A DNA stretch of 64,000 bases from Idiomarina baltica OS145. GTDB taxonomy: Bacteria; Pseudomonadota; Gammaproteobacteria; Enterobacterales; Alteromonadaceae. The stretch lies in NCBI RefSeq assembly GCF_000152885.1, contig NZ_AAMX01000001.1:124001-188000 (forward strand), in the 5' to 3' direction. A program made the translations under genes and the position numbers. Numbering within the stretch: position 1 is the stretch's first letter; every line of letters starts with the position of its first letter. The notes below the pieces were generated by a model. The model searched no databases. It saw nothing but the letters and a program-made list of their open reading frames with translations, and was not told where the DNA came from. Shown in pieces: positions 29,292-38,482 of the stretch.

Positions 29292-29324
29292 AAAGTTGAG
29301 TGTTTTACTCGGGTATTTTATAAT
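29292..29324 (+). promoter_or_regulatory. suf operon promoter overlapped by an IscR-like palindrome
   Basis: TTGAGT (29296-29301), a 17-base spacer and a perfect TATAAT (29319-29324) form a promoter 33 bases before the sufB ATG. A 25-base interrupted palindrome at 29292-29316 covers the -35 and spacer. Compared from memory with the IscR type-1 consensus it matches at 22 of 25 positions, including the GGGTAT end. The C and G at positions 9 and 17 are exchanged for G and C together, so symmetry is kept. An IscR-type Fe-S repressor acting here is inferred. Confidence 0.6.
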
Positions 29325-29356
29325 GAAAGTATCTTAAGTTCAGCAAGGTGGTAAGC

Positions 29357-30793
29357 ATGAGCGAACAAATTGATCAGGCACTCGCACGTAAATATGATGC
29401 GGGTTTTGTCTCAGAAATCGAATCAGAAACCTTTCCCAAGGGGTTAGATGAGGATGTCATCCGCCGCCTGTCGGCCATTAAAGGTGAACCTGAGTGGATG
29501 CTTGAATGGCGATTAAAAGCCTACCGAACGTGGCTCAAGCAAACCGAGCCCGAGTGGGCGCACGTGGATTATCCAAAGATCGACTATCAAGATATTTCCT
29601 ATTACTCAGCGCCGAAGTCGATGAAAGACAAGCCGAAGTCATTGGACGAAGTAGACCCTGAGTTATTGCGCACCTACGAAAAGCTTGGGATTCCTTTGCA
29701 TGAGCAAGAAATGCTTGCGGGCGTGGCGGTTGATGCTGTGTTTGATTCTGTTTCCGTGGTCACCACCTTCCGCGAGAAACTCGAGGAAGCCGGTGTTATC
29801 TTCTGCCCAATTTCTGAAGCACTGCACAAGTACCCCGACTTGGTAAAAAAATATCTTGGCACGGTAGTGCCGCGCGGCGATAACTACTTCGCTGCACTCA
29901 ACAGCGCTGTATTTACTGATGGTTCTTTCGTGTACATCCCGAAAGGCGTTCGTTGCCCTATGGAGCTATCAACGTATTTCCGCATCAACGAGCAAAATAC
30001 AGGTCAATTTGAGCGTACATTAATCGTTGCCGAAGAAGGCAGTTATGTGAGCTACCTCGAAGGTTGCACGGCACCGCAACGTGACGAGAATCAGTTGCAC
30101 GCTGCGGTAGTAGAGCTCGTCGCCTTAGACGATGCAGAAATCAAATATTCAACGGTACAAAACTGGTATCCAGGCGATGAAAACGGTAAAGGCGGCATCT
30201 ACAACTTCGTTACCAAGCGTGGTCTGTGCGAGAAAAACGCCAAGATCTCTTGGACGCAAGTTGAAACAGGTTCTGCTGTGACGTGGAAGTATCCAAGCTG
30301 TATTCTTAAAGGTGATAACAGTGTCGGTGAATTCTATTCAGTGGCGCTCACCCGCGGTAAACAACAAGCCGATACCGGCACTAAGATGATTCACTTGGGT
30401 AAAAACACCAAATCGACCATCATCTCTAAGGGTATTTCAGCGGGCTACAGTAATAATGCCTATCGTGGTTTGGTACGGATGGGGCCAGGTGCCGAAGGCG
30501 CGCGTAACTTCACTGAGTGTGACTCGCTACTCATTGGCGATAAGTGTGGCGCGCATACATTCCCGTATATCGAAAGTAGCAATCCGAGTGCGATTGTTGA
30601 ACACGAAGCAACAACATCTAAGGTCAGCGATGACCAGCTCTTTTTATGTCAGCAACGAGGCCTTGACCCTGAGAAAGCAGTCTCAATGATTGTGAATGGC
30701 TTCTGTAAAGAAGTATTCCGCGAGCTTCCTATGGAGTTCGCCGTGGAAGCCGGTAAGTTGCTTGAAATCAGTCTTGAAGGTTCAGTGGGGTAA
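29357..30793 (+). CDS. sufB: Fe-S cluster scaffold subunit SufB
   Basis: Core scaffold of the SUF machinery. SufB2C2D complexes or SufBC2D assemble Fe-S clusters from sulfide delivered by SufS-SufE. It has 478 residues, family length. Conserved segments include [34 protein letters not shown] and the C-terminal beta-helix with [15 protein letters not shown] and [11 protein letters not shown] 29357 follows AAGGTGG; an in-frame GTG nine bases earlier overlaps that ribosome site. First gene of a seven-gene operon. Confidence 0.97.
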   Translation: MSEQIDQALARKYDAGFVSEIESETFPKGLDEDVIRRLSAIKGEPEWMLEWRLKAYRTWLKQTEPEWAHVDYPKIDYQDISYYSAPKSMKDKPKSLDEVDPELLRTYEKLGIPLHEQEMLAGVAVDAVFDSVSVVTTFREKLEEAGVIFCPISEALHKYPDLVKKYLGTVVPRGDNYFAALNSAVFTDGSFVYIPKGVRCPMELSTYFRINEQNTGQFERTLIVAEEGSYVSYLEGCTAPQRDENQLHAAVVELVALDDAEIKYSTVQNWYPGDENGKGGIYNFVTKRGLCEKNAKISWTQVETGSAVTWKYPSCILKGDNSVGEFYSVALTRGKQQADTGTKMIHLGKNTKSTIISKGISAGYSNNAYRGLVRMGPGAEGARNFTECDSLLIGDKCGAHTFPYIESSNPSAIVEHEATTSKVSDDQLFLCQQRGLDPEKAVSMIVNGFCKEVFRELPMEFAVEAGKLLEISLEGSVG

Positions 30794-30796
30794 TAA

Positions 30797-31558
30797 ATGC
30801 TTACGATCAAAGATCTACATGCACGCGTCGAAGAAAAAACCATTATCAAAGGGCTTAACTTGGAAATTAAGCCCGGTGAAGTGCACGCAATCATGGGCCC
30901 CAACGGTGCTGGTAAAAGTACCTTAGGATACGTATTGTCGGGTCGTGATGGCTATGAAGTGGAACAAGGTGAAGTCAACTTCAACGGCGCTAATCTGCTC
31001 GATATGGAAGTCGAAGAACGTGCTCAAGCCGGACTGTTCTTAGCATTCCAGTATCCTGTCGAGATTCCTGGCGTGAGCAACATGGAGTTCATGAAAGAGT
31101 CTGTTAACGCAATGCGCAAAGCACGTGGCGAAGACGAGCTGAGTTCTGCTGAATTCTTGAAAATGGCGAAAGAAGCGTGCAAACAAGTGAACTTGCCGCT
31201 TGACTTCCTCAAGCGTGGTGTCAACGAAGGCTTCTCGGGCGGCGAGAAAAAGCGCAACGAAATCATGCAGTTAATTATGCTAAAACCGAAGTTGGCGATT
31301 CTTGATGAATCAGACTCGGGACTCGACGTTGACGCATTACAAGTGGTCGCTAACGGCGTTAATAGCCAACGTGACGGCGAACGTAGCTTTATCGTTGTAA
31401 CTCACTATCAGCGCCTACTTGATTTCATCGAACCCGACTACGTGCATATCTTGGCACAGGGTAAAATCGTCAAGAGTGGTGGTCCAGAGCTTGCGAAAGA
31501 AGTTGAAGCATCCGGTTACGCTTGGTTAGGTCAAGCAGACGAGGGAGAAAAAGCATGA
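30797..31558 (+). CDS. sufC: SUF system ABC-type ATPase SufC
   Basis: ATPase that drives conformational change of SufB and SufD in Fe-S assembly. It has 253 residues. Walker A is GPNGAGKST (K40), the signature is FSGGEKKRNEI, Walker B is LAILDESDSGLD and the H-loop is VVTHYQRLL. It begins three bases after the sufB stop and its TGA overlaps the sufD ATG. Confidence 0.97.
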   Translation: MLTIKDLHARVEEKTIIKGLNLEIKPGEVHAIMGPNGAGKSTLGYVLSGRDGYEVEQGEVNFNGANLLDMEVEERAQAGLFLAFQYPVEIPGVSNMEFMKESVNAMRKARGEDELSSAEFLKMAKEACKQVNLPLDFLKRGVNEGFSGGEKKRNEIMQLIMLKPKLAILDESDSGLDVDALQVVANGVNSQRDGERSFIVVTHYQRLLDFIEPDYVHILAQGKIVKSGGPELAKEVEASGYAWLGQADEGEKA

Positions 31559-32802
31559 GTCAATGGTTAGCCCACGTAATTGAGCGTGCCGCCGCCGTTG
31601 ATGATTGGTTATCACCAGTACGTGCGGAGGCACTGGCCAAGCTGAAAGAACAATCTTGGCCTGGACGTCGCACCGAAGCGTGGCGATACACGTCGCTGCA
31701 CGCGGTCGAAAATTTATCGTTGCCGACCGAGAGTAATGCGCAAGCAGAAGCGCCCGCGATTAAAGGGCTCGATGCCATCGACTTAGTATTTGTTGATGGA
31801 CGCTTAACCAGCGATTTGGCGGCACTCAACCTGCCCGAAGGCTTAACAATTCGTTCTTTGACGGATAAATCGGACATCGCTGAACAAGTCTTTACTCAGG
31901 TAAAACCAAGTCACCATTTATTTGGACTGGTTAATGACGTACTCGCGACACAGGGGATCGTTATCGAGGTAGCGGCTAACGCAACCATTGAGCGCCCTAT
32001 CCGGGTCGTGAACTTTGCGACCGACAACGTCGAGTCGCACACGCGTGTGCTGGTAAGCTTAGGCGACAATGCTAAAGCAACGGTAATCGAGCACGGTAGC
32101 GGTACGGGTCATAGCTTGAATACCGCCTTTGCTGAGTATGATATTGCTGATAATGCACGTTTAGAACATTATCGTTTTGCACTGCATCAGGGTGAAGCGA
32201 TCCATGTCGGCGGTAGTCACTTTAAGCTCGCTAATAAAAGTCGTTTAAATAGCACGTTAATCGGTTACGGTTCACAATTAACGCGTTTAGACGTGGATAT
32301 TATTCACGCAGGTGAGCACGCCCACGCGAAATTTAATAACGCGTACTTGTTAGCACCCAAAGAGCATTTTGATTTACACAGTACGATTGAGCACGCGATG
32401 CCTAATGGTACCACTGAAGAAAATGCGCGCGGTATCATCGGCGATAAAGCGAAAGCTGTATTTAACGGTCGTATCCACATTCATCGCGATGCGCAAAAAA
32501 CATTAGCAGAGCTGAATAACCGCAACCTACTGCTATCGCGCGGAGCGCAAATTAATACCAAGCCCGAGCTAGAAATCTACGCCGATGACGTGCAATGTGC
32601 TCACGGTGCAACCGTCGCAGAAATAGATGAAGAAGCACTGTACTACTTGTTAACGCGTGGTATTGATAAGCAAAAAGCGTTGGTGATGCTCAACTTTGGT
32701 TTCGTCCAAGAGATGGTTTTCGACATGCCAAATGAAGCGTTAGCCGAATGGTTACAGCCTATTCTGAAGCAGCGCTTTGAAGACATGATGGAGCGCTCAT
32801 GA
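31555..32802 (+). CDS. sufD: Fe-S assembly protein SufD
   Basis: SufB paralogue that completes the SufBC2D scaffold and is needed for iron entry. It has 415 residues. The N-terminal helical part includes WPGRRTEAWRYTSL, and the beta-helix core ends with the conserved ADDVQCAHGATVAEIDEEALYYLLTRG and NFGFVQEM. ATG 31555 overlaps the sufC stop (ATGA) behind AGGGAG, which decides against the upstream in-frame codons. Confidence 0.96.
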   Translation: MSQWLAHVIERAAAVDDWLSPVRAEALAKLKEQSWPGRRTEAWRYTSLHAVENLSLPTESNAQAEAPAIKGLDAIDLVFVDGRLTSDLAALNLPEGLTIRSLTDKSDIAEQVFTQVKPSHHLFGLVNDVLATQGIVIEVAANATIERPIRVVNFATDNVESHTRVLVSLGDNAKATVIEHGSGTGHSLNTAFAEYDIADNARLEHYRFALHQGEAIHVGGSHFKLANKSRLNSTLIGYGSQLTRLDVDIIHAGEHAHAKFNNAYLLAPKEHFDLHSTIEHAMPNGTTEENARGIIGDKAKAVFNGRIHIHRDAQKTLAELNNRNLLLSRGAQINTKPELEIYADDVQCAHGATVAEIDEEALYYLLTRGIDKQKALVMLNFGFVQEMVFDMPNEALAEWLQPILKQRFEDMMERS

Positions 32803-34016
32803 GCCTGAATGTGGAGCAAATTCGTGCCCAGTTTCCGGTGCTGCAAGAACAAGCTAACGGTCAGCCGTTAGTTTATCTTGATAACGCAGCAACCACACAA
32901 AAGCCGCAAGCGGTTATCGATGCATTAGTCGAATACTATTCGACTTATAATTCGAATGTTCACCGTGGCGCGCATTTTTTATCGGATAAAGCAACACGAC
33001 GTTATGAAGAGGCGCGTCAAGTCGTTGCACACTATCTTAACGCTTCACGCACCGAAGAAGTGATTTGGACTTCAGGCACCACCGAAAGTATTAATTTGAT
33101 TGCTAACGGTGTTGCACAGCGCTTAGAAGCCGGCGATGAAGTTGTGGTGACCGAAATGGAACACCATGCCAACCTGGTCACCTGGCAGCAAGCTTGTAAA
33201 AAGGCAGGAGCCACACTTAAGGTTGCACCAATTAATGATGCAGGCGAGCTTGATATCACGGCATTTGAGGGCCTCGTCACTGAGCGCACAGCATTCGTGG
33301 CATTCCCTCATATCTCTAATGCGTTGGGCACCATTAATCCTGTTCAAGAGCTGACCCAAATCGCCAAGGCGGTAGACGCATTGGTTTTAGTTGATGGGGC
33401 TCAAGGGGTTGCTCATGGCGCCGTTGACGTGCAGGCAATAGGCTGCGACTTTTACGTATTCTCAGGTCATAAAGTATTTGGTCCAACCGGTGTTGGCGCG
33501 CTGTGGGGCCGTTACGAATTACTACAAGACTGGCCTGTGTGGTTGGTCGGTGGCGAGATGATTGCCACAGTCACCTATCAAGATGCAACCTGGGGTGAAT
33601 TACCCAACCGGTTGGAAGCTGGCACACCTAATATCGCTGGTGTTATCGGTCTTGCTGCTGCTTTGCGTTGGTTACAGCAGTTCGATGCTGATGCAATTTT
33701 GGCGCATGAGCAAGATTTGCTGACCTATGCCACCGAGTGTGCGAGTACCATTGAGGGTATGCGCTTAATCGGTACCGCGAAAAATAAAATTGGCGTGATG
33801 AGTTTTGTGCTCGAAGGCACTCATCCAGCGGATGTTGGTTTTATCCTCGATAAACAAGGCGTGGCGATCCGTACCGGTGATCACTGTGCACAGCCTTTGA
33901 TGAAACGGCTAGGCGTGCCAGGCACCGCGCGGGCATCGTTCTCAATATATAATACGCGAGCTGACATCGATCGCTTGTTTAGTGCAATCAAAAAAGCACA
34001 AATGATGTTAGCGTAA
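32799..34016 (+). CDS. sufS: SUF cysteine desulfurase
   Basis: PLP enzyme that takes sulfur from cysteine and hands it to SufE. It has 405 residues, group II (SufS/CsdA) form. The PLP lysine is K225 in FSGHKVFGPTG and the persulfide cysteine is C363 in TGDHCAQPLM, on the short group II loop. It starts four bases inside the end of sufD. It is distinct from the NifS/IscS-type desulfurase sspA at 55580. Confidence 0.97.
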   Translation: MSLNVEQIRAQFPVLQEQANGQPLVYLDNAATTQKPQAVIDALVEYYSTYNSNVHRGAHFLSDKATRRYEEARQVVAHYLNASRTEEVIWTSGTTESINLIANGVAQRLEAGDEVVVTEMEHHANLVTWQQACKKAGATLKVAPINDAGELDITAFEGLVTERTAFVAFPHISNALGTINPVQELTQIAKAVDALVLVDGAQGVAHGAVDVQAIGCDFYVFSGHKVFGPTGVGALWGRYELLQDWPVWLVGGEMIATVTYQDATWGELPNRLEAGTPNIAGVIGLAAALRWLQQFDADAILAHEQDLLTYATECASTIEGMRLIGTAKNKIGVMSFVLEGTHPADVGFILDKQGVAIRTGDHCAQPLMKRLGVPGTARASFSIYNTRADIDRLFSAIKKAQMMLA

Positions 34017-34032
34017 CGACAGGAGGTAAATT

Positions 34033-34392
34033 ATGTCTGTCGAATCTTTTGTACCTAATCAACAACTCATTAGCATGACCCCAACCGCTATTAAGCATTT
34101 TGAGGGCAAACTAGCTGATCAACCTGGCGCGATACTGCGCCTATCGACCAAAATGAGCGGTTGTACTGGTTATGCATACGTGTTGAATGCGGTTCCTGAA
34201 GCTGAGGCTGATGATGAGCTGGTGCAAGTTAATGACACACTCACCGTGGCGATTGCTAAAGATGCCGTTGATGTCCTGCGTAATACCGAAATTGATTACG
34301 TCAAAGAAGGCATCAATGGTGTGGTAAAATTTAATAACCCTAACGTGGTTAATGAGTGTGGCTGTGGTGAAAGCTTCAGCGTGCAGGAATAG
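34033..34392 (+). CDS. sufA: A-type Fe-S carrier protein SufA
   Basis: Carrier that accepts clusters from SufBCD and delivers them to apo-proteins. It has 119 residues with the three ligand cysteines of the family: C44 in MSGCTGYAY and C109/C111 in NECGCGESF. AGGAGG is present before the ATG. Here it comes after sufS, whereas in E. coli sufA is first. Confidence 0.93.
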   Translation: MSVESFVPNQQLISMTPTAIKHFEGKLADQPGAILRLSTKMSGCTGYAYVLNAVPEAEADDELVQVNDTLTVAIAKDAVDVLRNTEIDYVKEGINGVVKFNNPNVVNECGCGESFSVQE

Positions 34393-34402
34393 GTACTGAT
34401 TC

Positions 34403-34936
34403 ATGCAACAAAAAATGGTCACCACCCAACGCGAAGTTAAGTGTCGTAAAGTACCCTCGGGCGAAGTTAAGGTTATCCCTAAAGGCGAATTCGTCAACAT
34501 AACCCAAGACTTAGGTGGCAACTACACCGTGACTTGGATGGGCAATATGTTGCGCATTGATGGCACAGACGCCGATGCGATTGGTCGTAAGCCGCAGACG
34601 CTTGACTTCGAGCCGCCTGTTGATGGCCAGATTAGTGAGTCCCAAGTATGGGAAGCACTCGAGACTATTTTCGATCCAGAGATCCCTATCAACTTAGTCT
34701 CTTTAGGACTGATTTATGCCGTCAACATCGATCAAGATGCGCAACGCATTGATATTGATATGACGCTAACGGCTCCCGGTTGCGGTATGGGCCCCGTACT
34801 CGTAGGTGATGTCGAGTATCGCTTGAGCTTAGTGCCCCATGTGAAGGACGTCCAAGTCAATTTGGTATTCGATCCACCGTGGTCGCGCGACATGATGTCC
34901 GAAGAAGCTCAGCTTGAAGCAGGCGTATTCTTTTAA
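34403..34936 (+). CDS. sufT: SufT, MIP18/DUF59-family Fe-S maturation factor
   Basis: Protein of 177 residues. The N-terminal 80 residues are a small beta-rich extension (VTTQREVKCRKVPSGEVKVIPKG), followed by the MIP18/DUF59 domain with ETIFDPEIPINLVSLGLIYAV, the LTAPGCGMGP cysteine motif and a VNLVFDPPWSRDMMSEEAQLE ending. SufT proteins act in maturation of Fe-S proteins under high demand. It is part of the suf operon. Confidence 0.92.
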   Translation: MQQKMVTTQREVKCRKVPSGEVKVIPKGEFVNITQDLGGNYTVTWMGNMLRIDGTDADAIGRKPQTLDFEPPVDGQISESQVWEALETIFDPEIPINLVSLGLIYAVNIDQDAQRIDIDMTLTAPGCGMGPVLVGDVEYRLSLVPHVKDVQVNLVFDPPWSRDMMSEEAQLEAGVFF

Positions 34937-34961
34937 TTGTTAGCAGTCAATAAAGGTCGAC

Positions 34962-35375
34962 GTGAAGATGAATCTACCCAGCACTGATGAAATCATTGAA
35001 GATCTCGAGTTTTTAGATGATTGGGAGCAACGCTACCAGTATATTATCGACCTCGGTAAGGGCTTGCCGGGCCTCCCTGAGGCGCTTCGTAAAGACGAAT
35101 TTATCGTGCGGGGTTGTCAAAGTAATGTGTGGCTCATTGCTGAGCAAAAAGACGGCCGTTTATTGTTTCAAGTGGACAGTGACGCAGTCATCGTACAAGG
35201 CTTACTGACACTCGTATTAGCGGCATTTCACAATAAGACACCTGAGCAAATTTTAGCGTTTGATATTGATGGTTACTTCAAAGAACTGGATTTAGAAAAT
35301 CACATTACGCCGACCCGTGGTAATGGGCTTAAAGCGATTGTCGCTAAAATTCAGTCAATAGCACAGAACGCTTAG
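34962..35375 (+). CDS. sufE: Sulfur acceptor SufE
   Basis: Protein of 137 residues that takes persulfide from SufS and stimulates it. The acceptor cysteine is C52 in FIVRGCQSNVWL. The start could be GTG 34962 (AAAGG five bases upstream) or ATG 34968. It is last in the suf operon. The stop overlaps the convergent cytochrome b561 gene by four bases, leaving no room for a separate terminator. Confidence 0.95.
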   Translation: MKMNLPSTDEIIEDLEFLDDWEQRYQYIIDLGKGLPGLPEALRKDEFIVRGCQSNVWLIAEQKDGRLLFQVDSDAVIVQGLLTLVLAAFHNKTPEQILAFDIDGYFKELDLENHITPTRGNGLKAIVAKIQSIAQNA

Positions 35376-35878
35376 TCGCGCCGACCTGTGATCATTGGGC
35401 GTATTAATTGAATGCGCCCCCACCATTGCACAAAGATAATGGCAACAACGTGCAGGCAGACTAAAGCAAACAAAGTGTGCGCACCGAGTTCATGTAAATC
35501 CTCTAGCATGCTGCTACCATAAAAGGCATCCACTTCCTCAAGCATGAATCCAGTCGTTGCTTGATACGCCAATAGCACCATCATCAGTAAGATAACGACT
35601 CCACCTAACGGATTGTGCCCGGCATCTCGAGGTAACTGACGTTGTTTTAACTGCGTGATGTGAGTCTTAATGCGCGAAGGCGTTGGAAAAAAGTCACTGA
35701 ATCTCGCCCGTTGAGGTCCTAAAAAGCCCCAGACAACGCGGAAAATAAGCCAAGCAAAGGCATAATAACCAGCAATTTGATGCGCTGTCTCACCCGGCTC
35801 GAGTAAGAAATAATTCAGTACAAAAGCGAGCGCTATGCTCCAATGAAACAAACGAATGCCGATGTCCCAAATTTGCAT
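35372..35878 (-). CDS. Cytochrome b561-type membrane dihaem protein
   Basis: Inner membrane b-type cytochrome of 168 residues with four helices. Histidines in helix-facing positions are visible in RLFHWSIAL, ETAHQIAGYYAFAW, LHELGAHTLFAL and LVCLHVVAIIF. The RIVWGFLGPQRARF-like loop (RVVWGFLGPQRARF) is typical of the group that pairs with PepSY-like or small c-type proteins. It probably transfers electrons between quinol and a periplasmic partner; the partner is unknown. It follows the PepSY-like lipoprotein gene by 15 bases. Confidence 0.88.
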   Translation of the reverse strand: MQIWDIGIRLFHWSIALAFVLNYFLLEPGETAHQIAGYYAFAWLIFRVVWGFLGPQRARFSDFFPTPSRIKTHITQLKQRQLPRDAGHNPLGGVVILLMMVLLAYQATTGFMLEEVDAFYGSSMLEDLHELGAHTLFALVCLHVVAIIFVQWWGRIQLIRPMITGRRD

Positions 35879-35893
35879 AGCGCTCTCTTTACC

Positions 35894-36181
35894 TTATTCC
35901 ATTTCTTGTTTAACGATACTGCCATCAACCGGATTAAAGTAAATTTCTACTTTTTGGTCGTCAGCATTAAAGCCATAGATCTCATAACACTGACCTTCGG
36001 TGACTTTAAACTCGTTAATTTTATAGCCTTGCTCTTCCAGGCCTTGCTGAAACTCAGCTTGGTCTATCCATTCGCTCTGTGGCGCAGAAGTACACTGAGT
36101 ATGTGACTCTTCTGCACTACAGGCACTTAATAGTAAAGTGCCCGATGCGACAGCGATTGAAGCTAACAATATTGCTCTCAT
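35894..36181 (-). CDS. PepSY-like small lipoprotein
   Basis: Protein of 95 residues with a lipoprotein signal peptide and lipobox LSAC (cysteine about position 21). The mature part follows the PepSY_2-type pattern: EFQQGLEEQGYKINEFKVTEGQCYEIYGFNADDQKVEIYFNPVDGSIV. Paired with cytochrome b561 on the same strand, a common neighbourhood. Its role is likely in periplasmic binding or protection of the cytochrome partner; this is inference. Confidence 0.8.
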   Translation of the reverse strand: MRAILLASIAVASGTLLLSACSAEESHTQCTSAPQSEWIDQAEFQQGLEEQGYKINEFKVTEGQCYEIYGFNADDQKVEIYFNPVDGSIVKQEME

Positions 36182-36189
36182 TACGCCCC

Positions 36190-38367
36190 CTATTCGTTTG
36201 GTAGCGACTGATAACCCATGTGATATAGGGTAAAGCCGAAAATATCCGAATACTGCTCAATGGTCTTCGATACAGGCGTGCCTGCACCATGTCCCGCATT
36301 TGTTTCGATACGGATCAGCTGCGGTGCATCACCACCTGCTTTATCCTGCAACTCTGCGGCAAACTTAAATGAGTGCGCAGGCACCACACGGTCATCGTGA
36401 TCACCGGTAGTAATCAATGTTGCTGGATACTCCACACCTTGTTCTACGTTATGAACGGGCGAGTAGTTCAGCAGGTATTGGAACATCTCTTTGCTGTCCT
36501 CTGCTGTACCGTAGTCGTAGGCCCAGCCTGCGCCAGCAGTGAAGGTATGGTAACGCAACATATCCAAAACGCCGACGGCAGGTAAGGCAACCGCAAACAA
36601 GTCAGGACGTTGTGTCATCGTTGCCCCGACCAACAGACCGCCATTGGAACCGCCACGGATAGCAAGTTTTTCTTTTGACGTGTAATCTTCATCAATCAAG
36701 TACTCTGCAGCGGCAATAAAGTCGTCAAAGACGTTCTGCTTTTGCATCTTCGTACCGGCATCGTGCCACGCCTTACCATACTCACCACCACCACGTAGGT
36801 TAGCAACGGCATAAACACCGCCCATTTCCAACCACGCCGCATTTGCGATGCTGAACGAAGGCGTTAAGCTGATATTAAAGCCACCATAGCCATATAGAAT
36901 CGTTGGATTACTACCGTCGAGCTCCGTACCTTTTTTATAGGTAATGATCATGGGCACCTGAGTACCGTCTTTAGACGTGTAGAACACCTGCTTCGACTCA
37001 TAGTTACTGGAATCGAAATCCGCGCCGGACTCTTCGTAAACGGTTGATTCGCCAGTATCCGGATTCAAAGCATAAATAGTTTGTGGCGTGCTGTAATTAG
37101 TAAATGAGTAGTACAACGTTTCAGCGTCGTCTTTACCGCCGAAACCACCTGCACTCCCGACACCCGGTAAGTCAATTTGACGAATTTCTTTACCTTGGTA
37201 GTCAAACTGCTTCACTTGCGAGACCGCATCGACCATATATTCCGCGAAAATGTAGCCTGCCCCGGTGGTTGGGTTGAGTACGTGCTCAGTCTCAGGGATC
37301 AAGTCACTCCAGTTCGCTTCTTGTGGCGCTCCAGCATCAACGACTACGACACGGCCGTTAGGCGCTTCACGGTTGGTCTCGATATAGAGTTTACCGTCTT
37401 CACTATCTAACACCGATACATCTGAGTCATAGTCGTCAACCACAGTGACCAGAGGCGCATCCTCTTTGCTCAAGTCTTTGATAAAGAGTTTATTACCTGA
37501 TGTTGAATTAGCGGCAGAGATCACCAAAAACTGATTGTCGTCTGTCACGTAGCCGCCCACATAGCGGTGCTTCTGCGCGTCCGTGCCACCGAATACCAGC
37601 TCGTCATCGCTCTGTGGCGTACCTAACTCATGGTAATACAGCTTATGTTGATCAGTTTTTGCCGAGAGCTCACTACCTTCCGGCTTATCATAGCTTGAAT
37701 AGTAGAACCCTTCGTTACCTTTCCAAGAGATACCACTGAACTTCACATCAACCAGTGGGTCCTCAAGACGCTCTTTCGTTTCAGCATCAATGACAATAAT
37801 TTTACGCCAGTCACTCCCGCCCTCAGAAATCGAATAAGCTGCTAGTTTTCCATCTTCACTAAAGGTCAGTTGCGCTAATGACGTTGTTCCATCTTCGCTG
37901 AAGGTATTCGGATCCAAGAACACTTCTTCTTCGTCACTATCGTTCTTCTTACGATAGACCACGTATTGGTTCTGCAAACCATCGTTCTTATAGTAGTAGG
38001 TGTAGTCACCCTCTTTGAATGGTGCACTGACTTTTTCGTAATTCCACAACTCCGTCAGGCGCTTTTCAATTTTGTCACGGAACGGGATTTTTTCTAAATG
38101 ATTGAAGGTGACCTCATTTTGCGCTTCTACCCACGCTTCGGTTTCGGCACTCCGATCATCTTCTAACCAACGATACGGGTCTTTCACTTTTGTATCGAAA
38201 TAAGTATCGACGGTATCCCCTTTGCGTGTTTCTGGGTACTTCACTTGCATCGACCCCGCTTGTTGCTTTTCCACTTGCTGAGTTTCGGCTGTTTGCGACG
38301 AATCGTTTTGTGCTGGAGAGCACGCGACAAGTACGCTAACAGCGACAGCACTGAGTACGTATTTCAT
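36190..38367 (-). CDS. Prolyl oligopeptidase (S9A), probable lipoprotein
   Basis: Serine peptidase that cuts short peptides after proline, 725 residues. A lipoprotein-like signal peptide ends in LVACSP (about residue 16), so it is exported. A seven-bladed propeller (about 80-450) is followed by the alpha/beta-hydrolase domain with the catalytic triad S574 (GGSNGG), D659 (HDDRV) and H693 (NAGHGAG). It lies only eight bases before the PepSY gene and on the same strand, so a common transcript is possible though no functional tie is evident. Confidence 0.93.
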   Translation of the reverse strand: MKYVLSAVAVSVLVACSPAQNDSSQTAETQQVEKQQAGSMQVKYPETRKGDTVDTYFDTKVKDPYRWLEDDRSAETEAWVEAQNEVTFNHLEKIPFRDKIEKRLTELWNYEKVSAPFKEGDYTYYYKNDGLQNQYVVYRKKNDSDEEEVFLDPNTFSEDGTTSLAQLTFSEDGKLAAYSISEGGSDWRKIIVIDAETKERLEDPLVDVKFSGISWKGNEGFYYSSYDKPEGSELSAKTDQHKLYYHELGTPQSDDELVFGGTDAQKHRYVGGYVTDDNQFLVISAANSTSGNKLFIKDLSKEDAPLVTVVDDYDSDVSVLDSEDGKLYIETNREAPNGRVVVVDAGAPQEANWSDLIPETEHVLNPTTGAGYIFAEYMVDAVSQVKQFDYQGKEIRQIDLPGVGSAGGFGGKDDAETLYYSFTNYSTPQTIYALNPDTGESTVYEESGADFDSSNYESKQVFYTSKDGTQVPMIITYKKGTELDGSNPTILYGYGGFNISLTPSFSIANAAWLEMGGVYAVANLRGGGEYGKAWHDAGTKMQKQNVFDDFIAAAEYLIDEDYTSKEKLAIRGGSNGGLLVGATMTQRPDLFAVALPAVGVLDMLRYHTFTAGAGWAYDYGTAEDSKEMFQYLLNYSPVHNVEQGVEYPATLITTGDHDDRVVPAHSFKFAAELQDKAGGDAPQLIRIETNAGHGAGTPVSKTIEQYSDIFGFTLYHMGYQSLPNE

Positions 38368-38482
38368 AGATAGTTCCTTTGTTGTTATTTTGTAACTATT
38401 AAGTTAACAGACTGTCCTGAATTGCGAAACTTTGATAGAACAGTATTTCGACCGAACATGCCTAACTTGAGACAAAGCCAAA

